Below, one piece after another: positions 1-12,034 of a stretch of DNA of 64,000 bases; the first letter of the stretch is position 1; each line of letters starts with the position of its first letter. The notes under the pieces were generated by a model, which worked only from the letters and a program-made list of their open reading frames with translations, was not told the DNA's origin and did not search any database. Position numbers and translations under genes: made by a program. This stretch comes from Pseudopyrenochaeta lycopersici (taxonomy: Eukaryota > Ascomycota > Dothideomycetes > Pleosporales > Pseudopyrenochaetaceae): positions 372,001 through 436,000 of the forward strand of contig NHZP01000017.1 of the NCBI GenBank assembly GCA_003313425.1, written 5' to 3'.

Positions 1-121
1 AGCGCTAATTTTATTCTTTATATTCTAAGAGTAAGACTTTCTTAGATTACTAAGTATTAGTTTTTAATAAAGCTAAGATTTCCTATATAAATAAGTTAGA
101 GTTAAATTCTACGTTAATAAT
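1..121 (-). mobile_element. Element C Gypsy remnant, left piece
   Basis: AT-rich, heavily mutated sequence directly left of element A. It is the other side of the A insertion site: it ends in ATAAT (117-121), which is repeated at 16516-16520 just after A. I infer that it continues the minus-strand Gypsy element C whose larger part lies at 16521-20243. No reading frame survives here. C therefore extends beyond the left edge of the window. Confidence 0.6.
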
Positions 122-511
122 TGTTACGATCCTGCTGGGACCCTGCCCCAGTGGCCCTAACTAGACCTCACGGGTATTAGACTAACAACCGAAGTTACGT
201 GACGTGCTTAGTTAATTAGTCTGATCAGCGAGACTGAGCACACCAAGCACACTAAGTAACACGCATAACTTCTATGTATATAGACTACTATAATAAACTC
301 TTATAGCTTATTATATTTAACTTAATATTATACTCTATAGTATAGTAATAGTAATACTAATTATTCTTAACTCTTAGTACTCTTTATAGAAGCACCCTCT
401 TACTATCTTAGTATTAAAACCCCCTTCTACCTAGTCTCTTACTCTATCCTAGAGAACTAACCTTATAATCTTATTAGTTATCCTTACTAATAGCTTTTAA
501 GATTCTTTACA
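122..511 (+). repeat. 5' LTR of element A
   Basis: A 390-bp LTR starting TGTTACGATCC and ending TTCTTTACA. It pairs with 16126-16515, which starts TGTTATAATCC and ends TTCTTTATA. The two differ mainly by C/T and G/A changes, with the right copy more AT-rich. The last roughly 210 bp also match the LTRs of element B (in inverse orientation), while the first roughly 170 bp do not. Confidence 0.9.
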
Positions 512-539
512 CTTTAAACACCTTTAAGATAAGTAACAC

Positions 540-3081
540 TAAGATAGAAAATATAAACTACTATACTACTAGGCTAGGTAATACTATTACTAAACTAGAT
601 CTCTTCTATAGGAATCGCTTTAAGCTTAAAAAATAGTTACTTTAGTTTAACCTGTTCTTTAAGTTTAATATAACTACTATAGATAATAATAATTAAGTAG
701 TACTTATATCTAGCTATATAAGAGGTAAAGCTACTAAATAAGTAAAGCCTTACCTAGTTAAGTACATAGGCGATAGAGAGAAGCCTTAAGAACTAATTAC
801 TATATTTAAAGAGACAGGCAGATTTAAAGCATGCATGCGTTAAGCGTTTAGACTTCTAAAGAAAGTAACTATTACAGAACGTAAGGTTTAAAACATATAA
901 TAAACCTAGTCTATAGCTAACTATACTAATAAATTTCTAGGTTACGCTAGATAAACTAGCTAGAATAATAATACTTTAAAAATAATGTATAAACAAGGCC
1001 TAAAAGCAGACGTCTAGACTAAGCTTATGCGTACAGGCACAAAGATTACAACACTAGATAACCTAATTAATAAGACTATCTAACTAGATATAGAGCTCTA
1101 TAAGCTTCGCGTGCGACTTACAGAATAATAACCTAGACAAATAAAAGAAGATAAGAAACTATAAAGGAATTATTATAACAAGTCTAATAGCAGTTGCCTA
1201 CGTTACTAATATTAGCTATAAGAGGTCCTAAGATATTACACGTCTAGAGGATCTAAAGTAATATATCTAGATAACCTTAATAGAAGAAAATTAAGTAAGA
1301 GCAGGAAAAAGAAAGAAATAACCTATTTTAATTATAATAAGAAAAGCTATATAGCTAAAGACTATAAAAAGAAGAATAAAGTAACCCCCTAGATTAATAT
1401 AATAGTTATAAAAGAAGAAAATAGTAATAATAAGATATAGGAAGTTATTATAACCTAAAAGGAAGGAGCCTAAAATATAAAAGTATTACAGCTACCTCTT
1501 TTAGAACCTACTAAGAAAGAGATTCTAAGAACTTAGTATAGTAAAGATAAGGAAGAGAGTAACAGCTTCTTATCCTTAGTCTATAAAGACGCTAAGAACG
1601 ACCTTAATAATACTATAATACTCCTAACTAAAGAATAAAAAGAGGAGAACTTTTAAAGCTAATATTAACTAAGAACCCTAAGGCTAATAACGCCTATAGA
1701 GGTAGAAAAAGATATTATAGAACTTAACTACTAACTACGCGCGTAATATATATATAAAGTATAATATATTAACGCGCTAACTTTAGCAGAATAAGAAGTA
1801 GCTATAATATAAGGAATAAGTATAATTATCTTAGCTAAATAAGTAATATAAGATATATTATAAGAATACTACTATTACCTTAAATATTATATAAAAATAA
1901 TATAAGAAGAAGTAGAAAAAGCTAAAGAAGTATAGTAACCTGTAAGCGTTAGGGACGTACTATAGAAACTTTAATAAGCTAGATAAATATAAGTACTAGA
2001 ACCTCTAGTAGTTAAAACTCCTAAATATATATTATAACGCTAAATAATACTACTATTAATATAAGAAGACGCCTTCTACGTACCTAATACTTAAGACTTA
2101 GTATAATAAAGGTACCTTTAAGTTAACTCTTATAGTAAAATTATACTTATAGATAGTAAAAAATAAGACGCTTATACTTAGCTTAAATAATAAATATATT
2201 AGGAGGATAATAAAGAAAACGTTAACTCTAACTAGCTTCTTATAGAGAAAGAAGCTAAAGACTATTATAAGCGCGCGTAAAAGTAGCTTAAACTCTATAT
2301 ACTATACGTAAAGGACTATAGAAACTAGTACTAGACTACTTAATAGACCTACGTAATAAGTAATATAATATTATCTACTAGTCTTTCTATACTATAGACT
2401 TATATATAATATATTATTTAAGTAAAATAGAATAAGGATACTTCCCTTACTTATTTTACTAATATAAATACTAATAGTATAATTATTCTAAAGTTAAATT
2501 TAATAACTACTTATAAGATAAGAGGACTATCCTTTATTTTCTAGAGAATAATAACCTTATAGCTACTATAGCTATACAGCTAGTCTTTAATAGAGAATAT
2601 AATTAGTAGTAATAGTAAACGTGCCTTAACTCTAACTACTTTAAGTATAAAGATGTTAAGACACTAAACAGGTATTAGGAGGAGCCTTTTTTAGATTTGC
2701 GCCTACTAATAAGTAAGAATTATAAACCTTTTGCGTAATAAGTATATAAGGACTTCTTAAGCTAAATATTAAGCTTAATAGAAGCTAGATAAAGGTACTA
2801 GTAGATTCTAGAGTATAATAGAGCTATATTTCTGCGTAAGCGATAAAATAAGCTAGCCTTATCCTATTATTAAAATTAGTACTATATCTATTAATAGTAG
2901 CTAATAGATAACTAATACTATTAGAGTCTGTAATTATATATAAAGTATAGAGCGTGTAACTTATTATCTAGAACTACAGGGAGCTAATTAACCTAGACGT
3001 TTTTAGACTATTATAATATAATATAATACTAGGACTTTTATAGTTAAGAGAATATAGTCTAGAAATAGACTAGAAAAAGAA
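540..3081 (+). pseudogene. Element A gag-protease relic, first part
   Basis: Decayed gag and start of pol. A CCHC zinc knuckle can be read at about 1324-1372, with the cysteine and histidine codons turned into Tyr codons (pattern F-N-Y-N-K-K-x-Y-I-A-K-D-Y). A retroviral-type aspartic protease core (V-L-V-D-S) lies at about 2800-2835. The frame runs up to the insertion of element B at 3081/3082 and resumes at 12428. Numerous in-frame stops are present throughout. Confidence 0.75.
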
Positions 3082-3475
3082 TGTAAAGAATCTTAAAAGC
3101 TATTAGTAAGGATAACTAATAAGACTGTAAGGTTAGTTCTCTAGGATAGAGTAAGAGACTAGATAGAAGGGGGGTTTAATACTAAGATAGTAAGAGGGCG
3201 CTTCTATAAAGAGTACTAAGGGTTAAGAATAATTAGTATTACTATTACTATACTATAGAGTATAATATTAAGTTAAATATAATAAGCTATAAGGGTATAT
3301 TATAGTAATCTATATATATAGCGCGCTTATCGCGCTCGCTATAAGTGCTGTGAGCACTTGTCCTTAGCAGGGCGAGCGGTTACGTAACATGTAATAGAGT
3401 AGAACACTAGCGCTTTCTAATTAGCTGTTAGTATCTAAGGCTCCTTCTCTCTGTCTAGGATTTTAGATCCTAACA
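3082..3475 (-). repeat. 3' LTR of element B
   Basis: A 394-bp LTR (TGTAAAGAATC...GATCCTAACA on the plus strand, inverse orientation). It pairs with 12035-12427. On the plus strand its left half matches the LTRs of element A, but its right half (about 3310-3475) is unrelated to A. Confidence 0.9.
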
Positions 3476-3492
3476 CTATCTTCTTCCTCCTT
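3476..3492 (-). promoter_or_regulatory. Polypurine tract of element B
   Basis: On the minus strand this is a purine run (AAGGAGGAAGAAGATAG) immediately before the 3' LTR start TGTTAGG. It is the expected position and composition of the plus-strand primer for Gypsy replication. The last five bases GATAG are shared with the equivalent tract of element A. Confidence 0.65.
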
Positions 3493-3559
3493 TAGGATTC
3501 GTCTTAAATTACGTAATATGTAGCTAGATTAGTTTTAAAGGCAGCGTACTCTACGTCTA

Positions 3560-4035
3560 TAGTAATATAAGATAAAATATTATCTAAATTTTAGATTTAT
3601 AATCTACGTCTTTATAATAAAATCCTCTATACTAAAACTATTACTAAATTTACTTATAATAAGTATTTTAGAGATAATATTATTTATTATATTATACTAA
3701 ATTTAAATTTAAAATATACTAAATATACTTATTTAGGAAAACCTTATATTAATATATTCTAGGCTTCTTTAAATAAAACTTATAATAAGTATTAGAAGAA
3801 GGTAAATAATAATAAGAAGTTATTAGTAACTATAATCGCGTAGTTACTCTAGAATAAGGTAATTCTAAAGTAGGTAGAAGAAAGAGCGTAGAAGAAGGTA
3901 TTATATCTTACGTTAGAGATATATAATAATAGAGAGTTAGAGTTCGCTAAGGAAGCTCTTTATCTAGCTATTAATACTTTAGTTAGTTTTTCTCTAATAG
4001 TATAGTCTACTATAAGCGCCTTAGATTAACTAGTA
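3560..4035 (+). pseudogene. Antisense reading-frame relic between chromodomain and 3' LTR of element B
   Basis: A plus-strand frame, opposite to element B's own genes, can be followed for about 150 codons and is interrupted mainly by TAG codons that RIP makes from CAG, CGA-context or TGG codons. Readable blocks include GKPYINIF, ASLNKTYNKY and ELEFAKEALYLAINTLVSFS. I do not recognise the family with certainty. Element A has different sequence at the corresponding place. It may be a captured gene or an accessory antisense ORF of this retroelement family. Confidence 0.4.
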
Positions 4036-5169
4036 ACCTTAGCGGAGCCTAGGCAGGCTCCTACCTTCTAGGTTTATTTTTTCTTCTTCTTTTCCTCCCT
4101 CTCCTAATATTCTCTAATTTTTTCTTAGCAGTTTCTTAGGTTTTCTAGTAGTTCCTACGTACTCTCTACGCTTAGGTACCCTTTCTATTTAACTAGGTAA
4201 CTAAAGCTTAGTTCTAGGTTATTAACTCTTCTATTCTATTAGTATCCCTAGATTTTCTTAACTTTAAACTTAGTTTCTTCTTCTAGTTTATACTAAAATA
4301 TTTTCTATAATAGTATTATAGAGTTAGCTAGTTCTAATTTAGAGATATAGAAGCGTAGGTAGATCTTTATATCTAGTAGTAGCTTAAGTATATAATTTAT
4401 AAGTCTATTTTATTCTTTAACTAAAAATAGTTTAACTTTAACGTAATTAAGTCCCTTACTTAGTTACTTATTATATAGATTTTTTATAAGTAAGTATACC
4501 TTATCCCTCTTCTTTAGCTAAGGTGCTATTTTTCTTTTCTTATTTTAGTAGGAAATACTATTACGTTATACTTTCTTAAAGTTTTCTTAGAGTTATTTGT
4601 ATACTTTCTTTATTTCTTTAGCTATTTTTATAGCTGCTTTAGCTTTTCTACTAGAATATAACTTTATAAAGAGATTAAGGTGTCTCTTATAGTAAGTAAA
4701 GAATAGTATCTTTCTAGTTAATTCTAATAATTTATTATTATAGGCTAGTTATGCTATTAGTAGTAATAAGACCTAATTATTTTATTATTAATTACTATAA
4801 ATTCTTAGGTAAGTCTTTATTATTCTGTTTATTCTTTCTATTTATCTATCTATTTATAAGTAATAGGCTGTTAATAATTTTCTTTTTATTCTTATTACAG
4901 CTGTTAATATAGACTAGAAGTTAAATATAAAGAGCTTCTCTCTATTACTTATAATAGACTTAGGTATACTATAATATTATATTAGTCTATCTAAGATAAT
5001 AAACGCTAGTTATTCTATATTATAACGTGCATGGCAAGCGAGCGGGCTATGTAAGCGAGCGGGCCACCCCACTAACTTTGCGCAACGCATCAACTTCAAT
5101 CAATTATGTCTCCACCAATTCAACCTTAACTAGCTCCTCGCGAGGCTAACGTTAATCTCGTAATCTTAG

Positions 5170-6180
5170 CTCTCAATCTAGATCAAATTCAGACTAAGCG
5201 AGTCGCTGCACAGACGTTTGAAGTCCCTCGAACCACGCTTCAGCGCCGCCGCGCTGGCGTGCTTACCCGACGCGATTACCAGCCCAACTCAAAGAAGCTT
5301 ACCCAGCTAGAAGAGGAGGTAATAGTTAATTATATCCTTAATCTAGATCAGCGTGGATTTCCGCCTACGTACGCAGCTATACGTGATATAGCTAATAAAC
5401 TGCTATCAACGCGTGGTGGAGGTCTAGTTAGGATAAATTGGCCATCTAACTTTGTTAAGCGTACAGACAGTCTGACGACGCGTTTTACCCGAGCGTACGA
5501 TAGGCAGAGTCAATATACGCTCAGCATTTGGAGGAGCAGGCCTTGTTCCTCTCCAGCCAGGCGTTGTCTTGTCAAAGCTAGATGTTCAACTGCGTACGCC
5601 ATCACCAGCAGCTCAACTCGCAGCTCAGCAAGGAGCTCAGCAAGGAGCTCAGCAAGGAGCTCAGCTAGGAGCTCAGCTAGGAGCTCAGTTAGGAGCTCAG
5701 TTAGGAGCTCAGCTAGGAGCTCTCTGGGAGCCTCAAACACCAAGGAACGTACGTGAGCTTGAGGCTCAATCTACTCTAATTAGCGATCGCCTTCGACGGC
5801 ATAACAGCTCATCACCAGCCTTAATTATTGAGGCGTTTAGTCGGTTTAAGAAGGGGGCTATAGTAGGGATACACAAAGCTGAGCTAATGGAGGATAGGAT
5901 TGCTAGCCTTAAGCAAGCTAATAAGGCAGCAACTCAGCGGAAGAAGCGCAAGAGAAGGCGGATTCAGAAAGGAGGAGTCTTAATAAAGGGAGCTAGAGAA
6001 GATTTACTTACTTAGTAAGAGGTTGAGCAGCAAATAGAGCGTGAACTGCGCTAAAGTAGAGGGCAACTAGGGCCTAGCCGCAAGACTCCAGCACGCTGTA
6101 AAAGATGCAGAGAGACTGGACACAACTCGCGGACATGTAAAAAAGATACTATATGTGCTGCTGAAGCTAGCATCTAGATA
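5170..6180 (+). pseudogene. Fot1/pogo transposase, DDE catalytic region deleted
   Basis: The first part (about 5175-5510) reads as the N-terminal helix-turn-helix regions: a psq-like segment (VPRTTLQRRRAG), then a CENP-B-like part (KLTQLEEEVIVNYILNLDQRGF ... NFVKR ... TRFTRAYDRQ). At about 5510-5525 the sequence jumps directly to the tail that normally follows the DDE domain (AFGGAGLVP then LSKLDVQLRTP). The tail continues in the frame of 5569-6015 with a 12-bp tandem repeat, TPRNV and a basic stretch (RKKRKRRR), then a CCHC zinc knuckle (CKRC...GHNSRTC) near 6090-6135. A stop at 6016 and a frame change at the junction break it. The roughly 350 residues carrying the D-D-D catalytic residues are missing, so it could move only with help in trans. 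Family placement rests on recognising these motifs. Confidence 0.75.
5617..5722 (+). repeat. 12-bp tandem repeat, about nine units
   Basis: Repeats of GAGCTCAGCAAG with variants ending CTAG or TTAG, running without interruption. In the plus frame they encode a GAQQ/GAQL four-residue repeat in the transposase tail; in other frames they produce the artificial Ser/Arg and Leu/Glu repeats. No frame change results because the unit is four codons. Confidence 0.85.
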
Positions 6181-9100
6181 TCTAAATAGCAATTAATTTT
6201 ATAGTTGAGTAGGACGCTTATAGAGGTGCGCAAAGTTGGTGGAGTAGCCCGCTCGCTTACATAGCCCGCTCGCTTGCTATGTACGTTAGTTATTCCTAAA
6301 TAGTATTATTTCTGCTACTTTTATAAATCTATAGACTATATTAAAGATAGTGTTATACTTAATTCCTATTATAGGATGTTTAGATAGTAGTAATCCTATT
6401 ATAAAGTCTATAGAAATATCTACCTAAGGTTTATTAGGTAGCTCTATAGCTTATATTTCTTTGTATAGTACGTAAGTACTATGTTTATTCTTATAACAGT
6501 CTACGTATTTTTTAATAAACTATTTAACCTTAGCCTTTATATTCTTAAAGCTATAATATTACTATATAAGTTCTATTATTCTCTTAATTCTAGGGTAACT
6601 ATATACTAGGTTATTATAGTATTATTAGATAATTACTTCTTATAATTCTTTAGGTACTTTAGATGTAATTATTATAGTATTATTTAATAACTTATTAGGT
6701 CCTAAGCTTCTATCTTAGTTTACTTAAAAGATAGTATCGCTAATTATTACTTTTATTCCTGTAATATCTAATCTGTAGCTAAGAGCGTTAGCTCTACTAT
6801 TATCTTTTCTTAGCGTATATATAATCTTAAACTTATATTATCCTAGTATTTTAGCCTATCTAACCTATCTTTAGTTTAAGGTCTTAGTAGTAGTAAAGTT
6901 AACTAAGTTCTTATAGTTTATAAATATTATAAAATCTAAGTAGCTTTCTATATAGATTTGCTAGTAGTTAAGGGCGTTAATAACTACTATAAGCTCTTTA
7001 TTATATACGTTATAGCGTTTCTTAAGATCTATAAATTTCCTAGAGTAGTAAGTAATTAGGTACTATTTCTTATTACGTTCTTATTTTACTATTATACTTA
7101 GTATAAAGTCTAAGGCGTCTATTTTAAACTATAAAGGCTCTCTTATTTAGAATATAATTAATACTAAAAGTATAATATAGGCTTTCTTAAGTATCTAGAA
7201 TACTTTCCTTTATTTATTTCTCTATTCTTATTTTATCTCTTTTCTTATAAGCTTAGTAAGTAAGATAGATTTCTTAGAGAAGTCCTTAATAAACTATTAG
7301 TTAAAGTTAATAAATCTTATAAATAACTATATATCTTTAACTATTTTAAGTTTAAGCTATTTTTTTACTACTCTTATTTTTTCTTTACTTATCTTTACTC
7401 TATATATACTTATTATATATTTTAAGAATTTAACTTCTTCTTTATAGAACTTATATTTTTTAGGTTTAAGTAGTAAACTAAATCTTCCTAAATAGGTAAG
7501 AACTATTTTAATGTGCTTAATATATTCCTGTAGATTATTAGAGTATATAAGAATATTATTAAGGTATATAATAATAAATATATCTAGGTATTCTCTTAGC
7601 ACGTTATTAATAAGTGCCTAGTATATAGCTAGTATATTAGTAAGACTAAAAAGTATTACTATATATTTATAATAGCTGTAGCGTGTTTTAAACGCAGTCT
7701 TCTATTCTCTACTTTTTTTTATATAAATAAAGTTATACGCTTCTCTTAAGTCTAATACTATAAAGACTTTTATAAAGGCTAGTTAATCCTATAGTTCTAC
7801 TATATTTAGTAGAAGGTATTAATTCTTTATTATAATATTATTAAGCTTTTAATAGTTAATATATAATCTTAGCTTCTTATTCTTTTTTAGTATAAATAGT
7901 ATAGAGTATCCTACTAGTAATTATAATTCCCTAATAAATCTCTTTTTTAAGTTTATTTTAATATATTTACGTAGGGTTTTAAGTTCTTTTTCTAATAAAC
8001 TATAAATTAGGCTTAAAGTTAGTTACTTTCTTTCTTATAAGATAATTTTATAATCCTAAAGTTAATACTTATGTAATACTTTTATAGTTATCTCTTCTTA
8101 AAAGAGTAACTTATATTCTTTATACTTATTAGGGATTACTAGAGTTATACTTTACTCCTTAACTCTAGCTTATTAGTCTAAGAGCCTCCTATTAGTACCT
8201 ACTAAGTTAGACCCTTATATCTTAAGGTTATCCTTATTTAAAGTAAAGATCCTAATTATTATCTTCTTATCTACCTAAGCACTTACCTACAGCGTAGGCT
8301 TACTTATAGTTACGTTTATTCTATAGTATTTAAATAAGAACTTCTTCTTTTTCTAATCTATTTCTAGACTATATTCTCTTAACTATAAGAGTTCTAGTAT
8401 TACCTTATATTATAATAGTCTAAAGACGTCTAGGTTAATTATTTCCCTATAGTTCTAGATAATAAGTTACACGCTCTATACTTTATATATAATTACAGAC
8501 TCTAATAGTATTAGTTATCTATTAGCTACTATTAATAGATATAGTACTAATTTTAATAATAGGATAAGGCTAGCTTATTCTATCGCCCGCGCAGAAATAT
8601 AGCTCTATTATACTCTAGAATCTACTAGTGCCTTTATCTAGCTTCTATTAAGCTTAATATTTAGCTTAAAAAGTTCTTATACGCCTATTATATATAGAGT
8701 TTATAATTCTTACCTATTAGTAGGCGTAACTCTAAAAAAAGGCTTCTCCTAATACCTATTTAGTATCTTAACGTCTTTATACTTAAAGTAGTTAGAGTTA
8801 AGGCATATTTACTATTATTACTAATTATATTCTCTATTAAAGACTGCTGCATCGCTATAGTAGCTATAAAGTTATTATTCTTTAGAAAATAGAAGATAGT
8901 CTTCTTATCCTATAGGTAGTTATCGCACTTAACTTTAGGATAATTATACTATTAGTATTTATATTAATAAAATAAGTAAGGGAAGTATCCTTATTCTATT
9001 TTACTTAAATAGTATATTATATATAAGTCTGTAGTATAGAAAGACTAGTAAACAATACTATATTACTTATTATATAGGTTTATTAAGTAGTCTAGTACTA

Positions 9101-10498
9101 GTTTCTATAGTCCTTTACGTATAGTATATAGAGCTTAAGCTACTTCTGCGCGCTTATAATAGTCTCTAGCTTCTTCCTCTATAAGAAGCTAGTTAAGGTT
9201 AACGTTTTCTTTATTATCCTCCTAATATATTTATTATTTAAGCTAAGTATAAATATCTTACTTCTTACTATCTATAAGCATAATCTCGCTATAAGAGTTA
9301 ACTTAAAAGTATCCTTATTATACTAGATCTTTACTACTTAGTATATAAAAAGTATCTTCCTATATTAGTAGTAGTATTATTTAGCGTTATAATATATATT
9401 TAGAGGTCTTAACTACTAAAGGTTCTAGTACCTATATTTATCTAGCTTATTAAAGTTTCTATAGTGCGTTTCTAACGCTTATAAGTTACTATACTTTTTT
9501 TAGCTCTCTCTACCTATTCTTATATTACTTTTATATAATATTTAGGGTAATAATAGTATTCCTATAATATATCTTATATTACTTATTTAGCTAAGATAAT
9601 TATACTTATTTCTTATTTTATAGCTGCTTCCTATCCTTCTAAAGTTAGCGCGTTAATATATTATACTTTATATATATATTATACGCGTAGTTAGTAGTTA
9701 AGTTCTATAATATCTTTTTCTGCCTCTATAGGCGTTATTAGCCTTAAAGTTCTTAGTTAATATTAGCTTTAGAAGTTCTTTATTTTCTAATTTTTAGTTA
9801 GAAGTACTATAGTATTATTAAAGTCTTCTTTAGTATCTTTATAGACTAAAGATAGTAAGCTATTACTCTCTTCTTTATTTTTACTATACTAGGTTCCTAA
9901 GATCTTTTACTTAGTAGGTTCTAAAAGAGGTAGCTATAATACTTCTATATCTTAAGCCTTTTCTTCTTAGGTTATAGTAACTTCTTATATTTTATTATTA
10001 CTATTTTCTTCTTTTATAACTATTATATTAATCTAAGAGGTTACCTTATTCTTTTATCTATAGTCCTTAGCTATATAGCCTTTCTTATTATAGTTAAAGT
10101 AAGTTATTCTTTTTTTCTTTCTACTCTTACTTAACTTTCCTCTATTAAGGTTATCTAGATATATTACCTTAGGGCCTCTTAATATATACTACCTAGGTAC
10201 TCTTTATAGTTAATACTAGTATTATAGGTAACTATTATTTAGCTTATTACAATAATTACTCTAAGGTTTCTTATCTTCTTTTATTTATCTTAGTAGTTAT
10301 TCTCTAAGTTATATATAGAGCTTATAGAGTTCTATATCTAGTTAGATAGTTTTATTAATTAGGTTATCTAGCGTAGTAATACTTATACTAGAGCGTATTA
10401 GTTTAGTTTAGACGTCTGCCTTTAGGCCTTATTTATATATAGTTTTTAGGGTGTTATTATTCTAGTTAGTTTATCTAGTATACTCTAAAAACTTATTA

Positions 10499-11617
10499 AC
10501 GTGTTCCACTACTCGCCGGCCAACACCAGTCGCCGGCCCACCTCATCAAAACAGGCGGATCTTAACACACGATAACGCGACAACCACGCAGTAAATTTGC
10601 TAGTAAATATAGTAATAGCATTCTCTATCTCTGTCTACACGAGGTGCGATTATGACCCTAAACCCCACATTTGCTGCAGGTTAGTAGTGCTCGTTGCCGA
10701 GGCTGAGAAGCCTTACCCTCCACCCTTAAGTTTGAGGCTATTTTAGCAGTTACAGCTAACGCACGACCTGCCTTAACCTGTAAAGCCCCTCTAGCTGCAA
10801 TATATTGTTGCTATTTATCCTTCCTACGATGTAAACGCGTGTTTAAGGCACGAAGTTTACTGTTTTCCTCTGCTAAGATTATAGCTAAGTTTATAGCTAG
10901 CTAACAGCCTTTAACGAGCTTAGTGGGAGCCCTGATTAAGGGGCTGTGTAATTAACGTTAAAGGAGCTTACGTACGAGGCGGGCCTGTTAATTAAGTTAA
11001 TTAGTGGTGTAAGGCGTTTCTGTTGTCTAAACAGCCTCAGCCGTGGCTACTGTCTGTAGAGGAGACAGTGTACAAGGCTATACCAGGCGTTTATCTTTAT
11101 AGGATCCTCACATTTTGCGCGCTGTAAGTAGAATTTGCGGTTCTACTTTATCTAAAGCTCTGACTGAGCCTTAACAAAACGACAGACCTAGTTCTTGCTA
11201 AGAGGAGGTAGAGGAGGCTGCTAGCCTCGTGCGGCGAGAAGGGCGTCTCCTATCTAACGTACGTTAATAATATAAGGCGGAAAGCCTCGTTAATCAAGCT
11301 CTAGTATCTATTAAACGAGGCTCTGTTCCTTAGTAGATAATAGCTTACGTTTTCGTACGTTAATTATTAAAGGAGGCTAGCAGCCTTAGAGGCGCCGCCG
11401 AAGGAGCGATCGGGGAACGTTAAATAGCTCCGCAGCCCTGCGCACACTTTTTATCTGTCTCAAATTAATCGCCTAAGACGCAAGAAGGACACGACCCTCC
11501 TTTTGAGCTACTGCAGGCTGTCGTTGGGTGGTTATAATTGTTGTTGTGGAGGCAAGCGCGTTAGTGTTGATGAGGTGGGCCGGCGACTGGTGTTGGCCGG
11601 CGAGTGGTGGAACACGT
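10499..11617. mobile_element. 1119-bp GC-rich inverted-repeat element without ORF (MITE-like, Tc1/mariner-type target site)
   Basis: Near-perfect terminal inverted repeats of about 50 bp (left start ACGTGTTCCACTACTCGCCG; right end is the complement with one change near the start), flanked by TA at 10497-10498 and 11618-11619. It contains no coding frame of note. An inner inverted repeat pairs sequence near 11205-11275 (GAGGCTGCTAGCCTC, ACGTACGTTAATAAT) with 11345-11385. It interrupts the gag region of element B and is far less AT-rich than its host. Both this element and the one at 5025 begin with ACGTG. Confidence 0.85.
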
Positions 11618-12034
11618 TAGTATAATTAGCTATAGACTAGGTTTATTATATATTCTAGATTTTATATTCTATAATAGTAGTCTTATTTAGTAATCTAAAT
11701 ACTTATTATATACGTGTCTTAAATTCTCTTGTGTCTTTAAATATCTTAATTAGCTCTTCTAGTTTAGTTCCTTTAGCTAAGTACTTAACTAAATAAGGCT
11801 TTACCTATTTAGCAGCTTCGCCCCTTATATAGCTTATTATAAGTACTACTTAGTTATTATTATCTATAGTAGTTATATTAAACTTAAAGAATAGGTTAAA
11901 CTAAAGTAGCTATTCTTTAAGCTTAAATTAATCTCTATAGAAGAGGTCTAGTTTAGTAACAGTGTTACCTAGCCTAGTAGTATAGTAGGCTGCGTTTTCT
12001 ATATAAGTGTTACTTATCTTAAGGGTATTTAAAG

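Larger units (their letters stand above)
5025..6286 (+). mobile_element. Fot1/pogo-type DNA transposon, internally deleted (1262 bp)
   Basis: Terminal inverted repeats of about 50 bp, starting ACGTGCATGGCAAGCGAGCG on the left and matching the complement of the right end (ACGTACATAGCAAGCGAGCG). TA target duplication at 5023-5024 and 6287-6288. The base composition is much less AT-rich than the host element B, so it largely escaped RIP or arrived later. The inside encodes the two ends of a Fot1-like transposase but not its DDE core. It interrupts the integrase region of element B. Confidence 0.88.
4130..11990 (-). pseudogene. Element B gag-pol relic
   Basis: Decayed polyprotein of element B on the minus strand. 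The clearest stretch is the reverse transcriptase at 7357-7602, still open for 81 codons, where the catalytic Y-x-D-D motif reads YLNNILIYS: both aspartates are now asparagines through G-to-A change, so catalysis would be lost even without the stops. A zinc knuckle (about 10075-10120), a protease core (about 8580-8640) and a chromodomain (about 4140-4235, with K-G-Y-L and a W-E-x-L motif) are also visible. The relic is interrupted by the insertions at 5025-6286 and 10499-11617. Confidence 0.8.

Noticed and set aside
5259..5756. Ser/Arg-repeat protein as an intact gene
   Set aside because: The second half is a frameshifted reading of the 12-bp repeat; the true tail is in the frame of 5569-6015.
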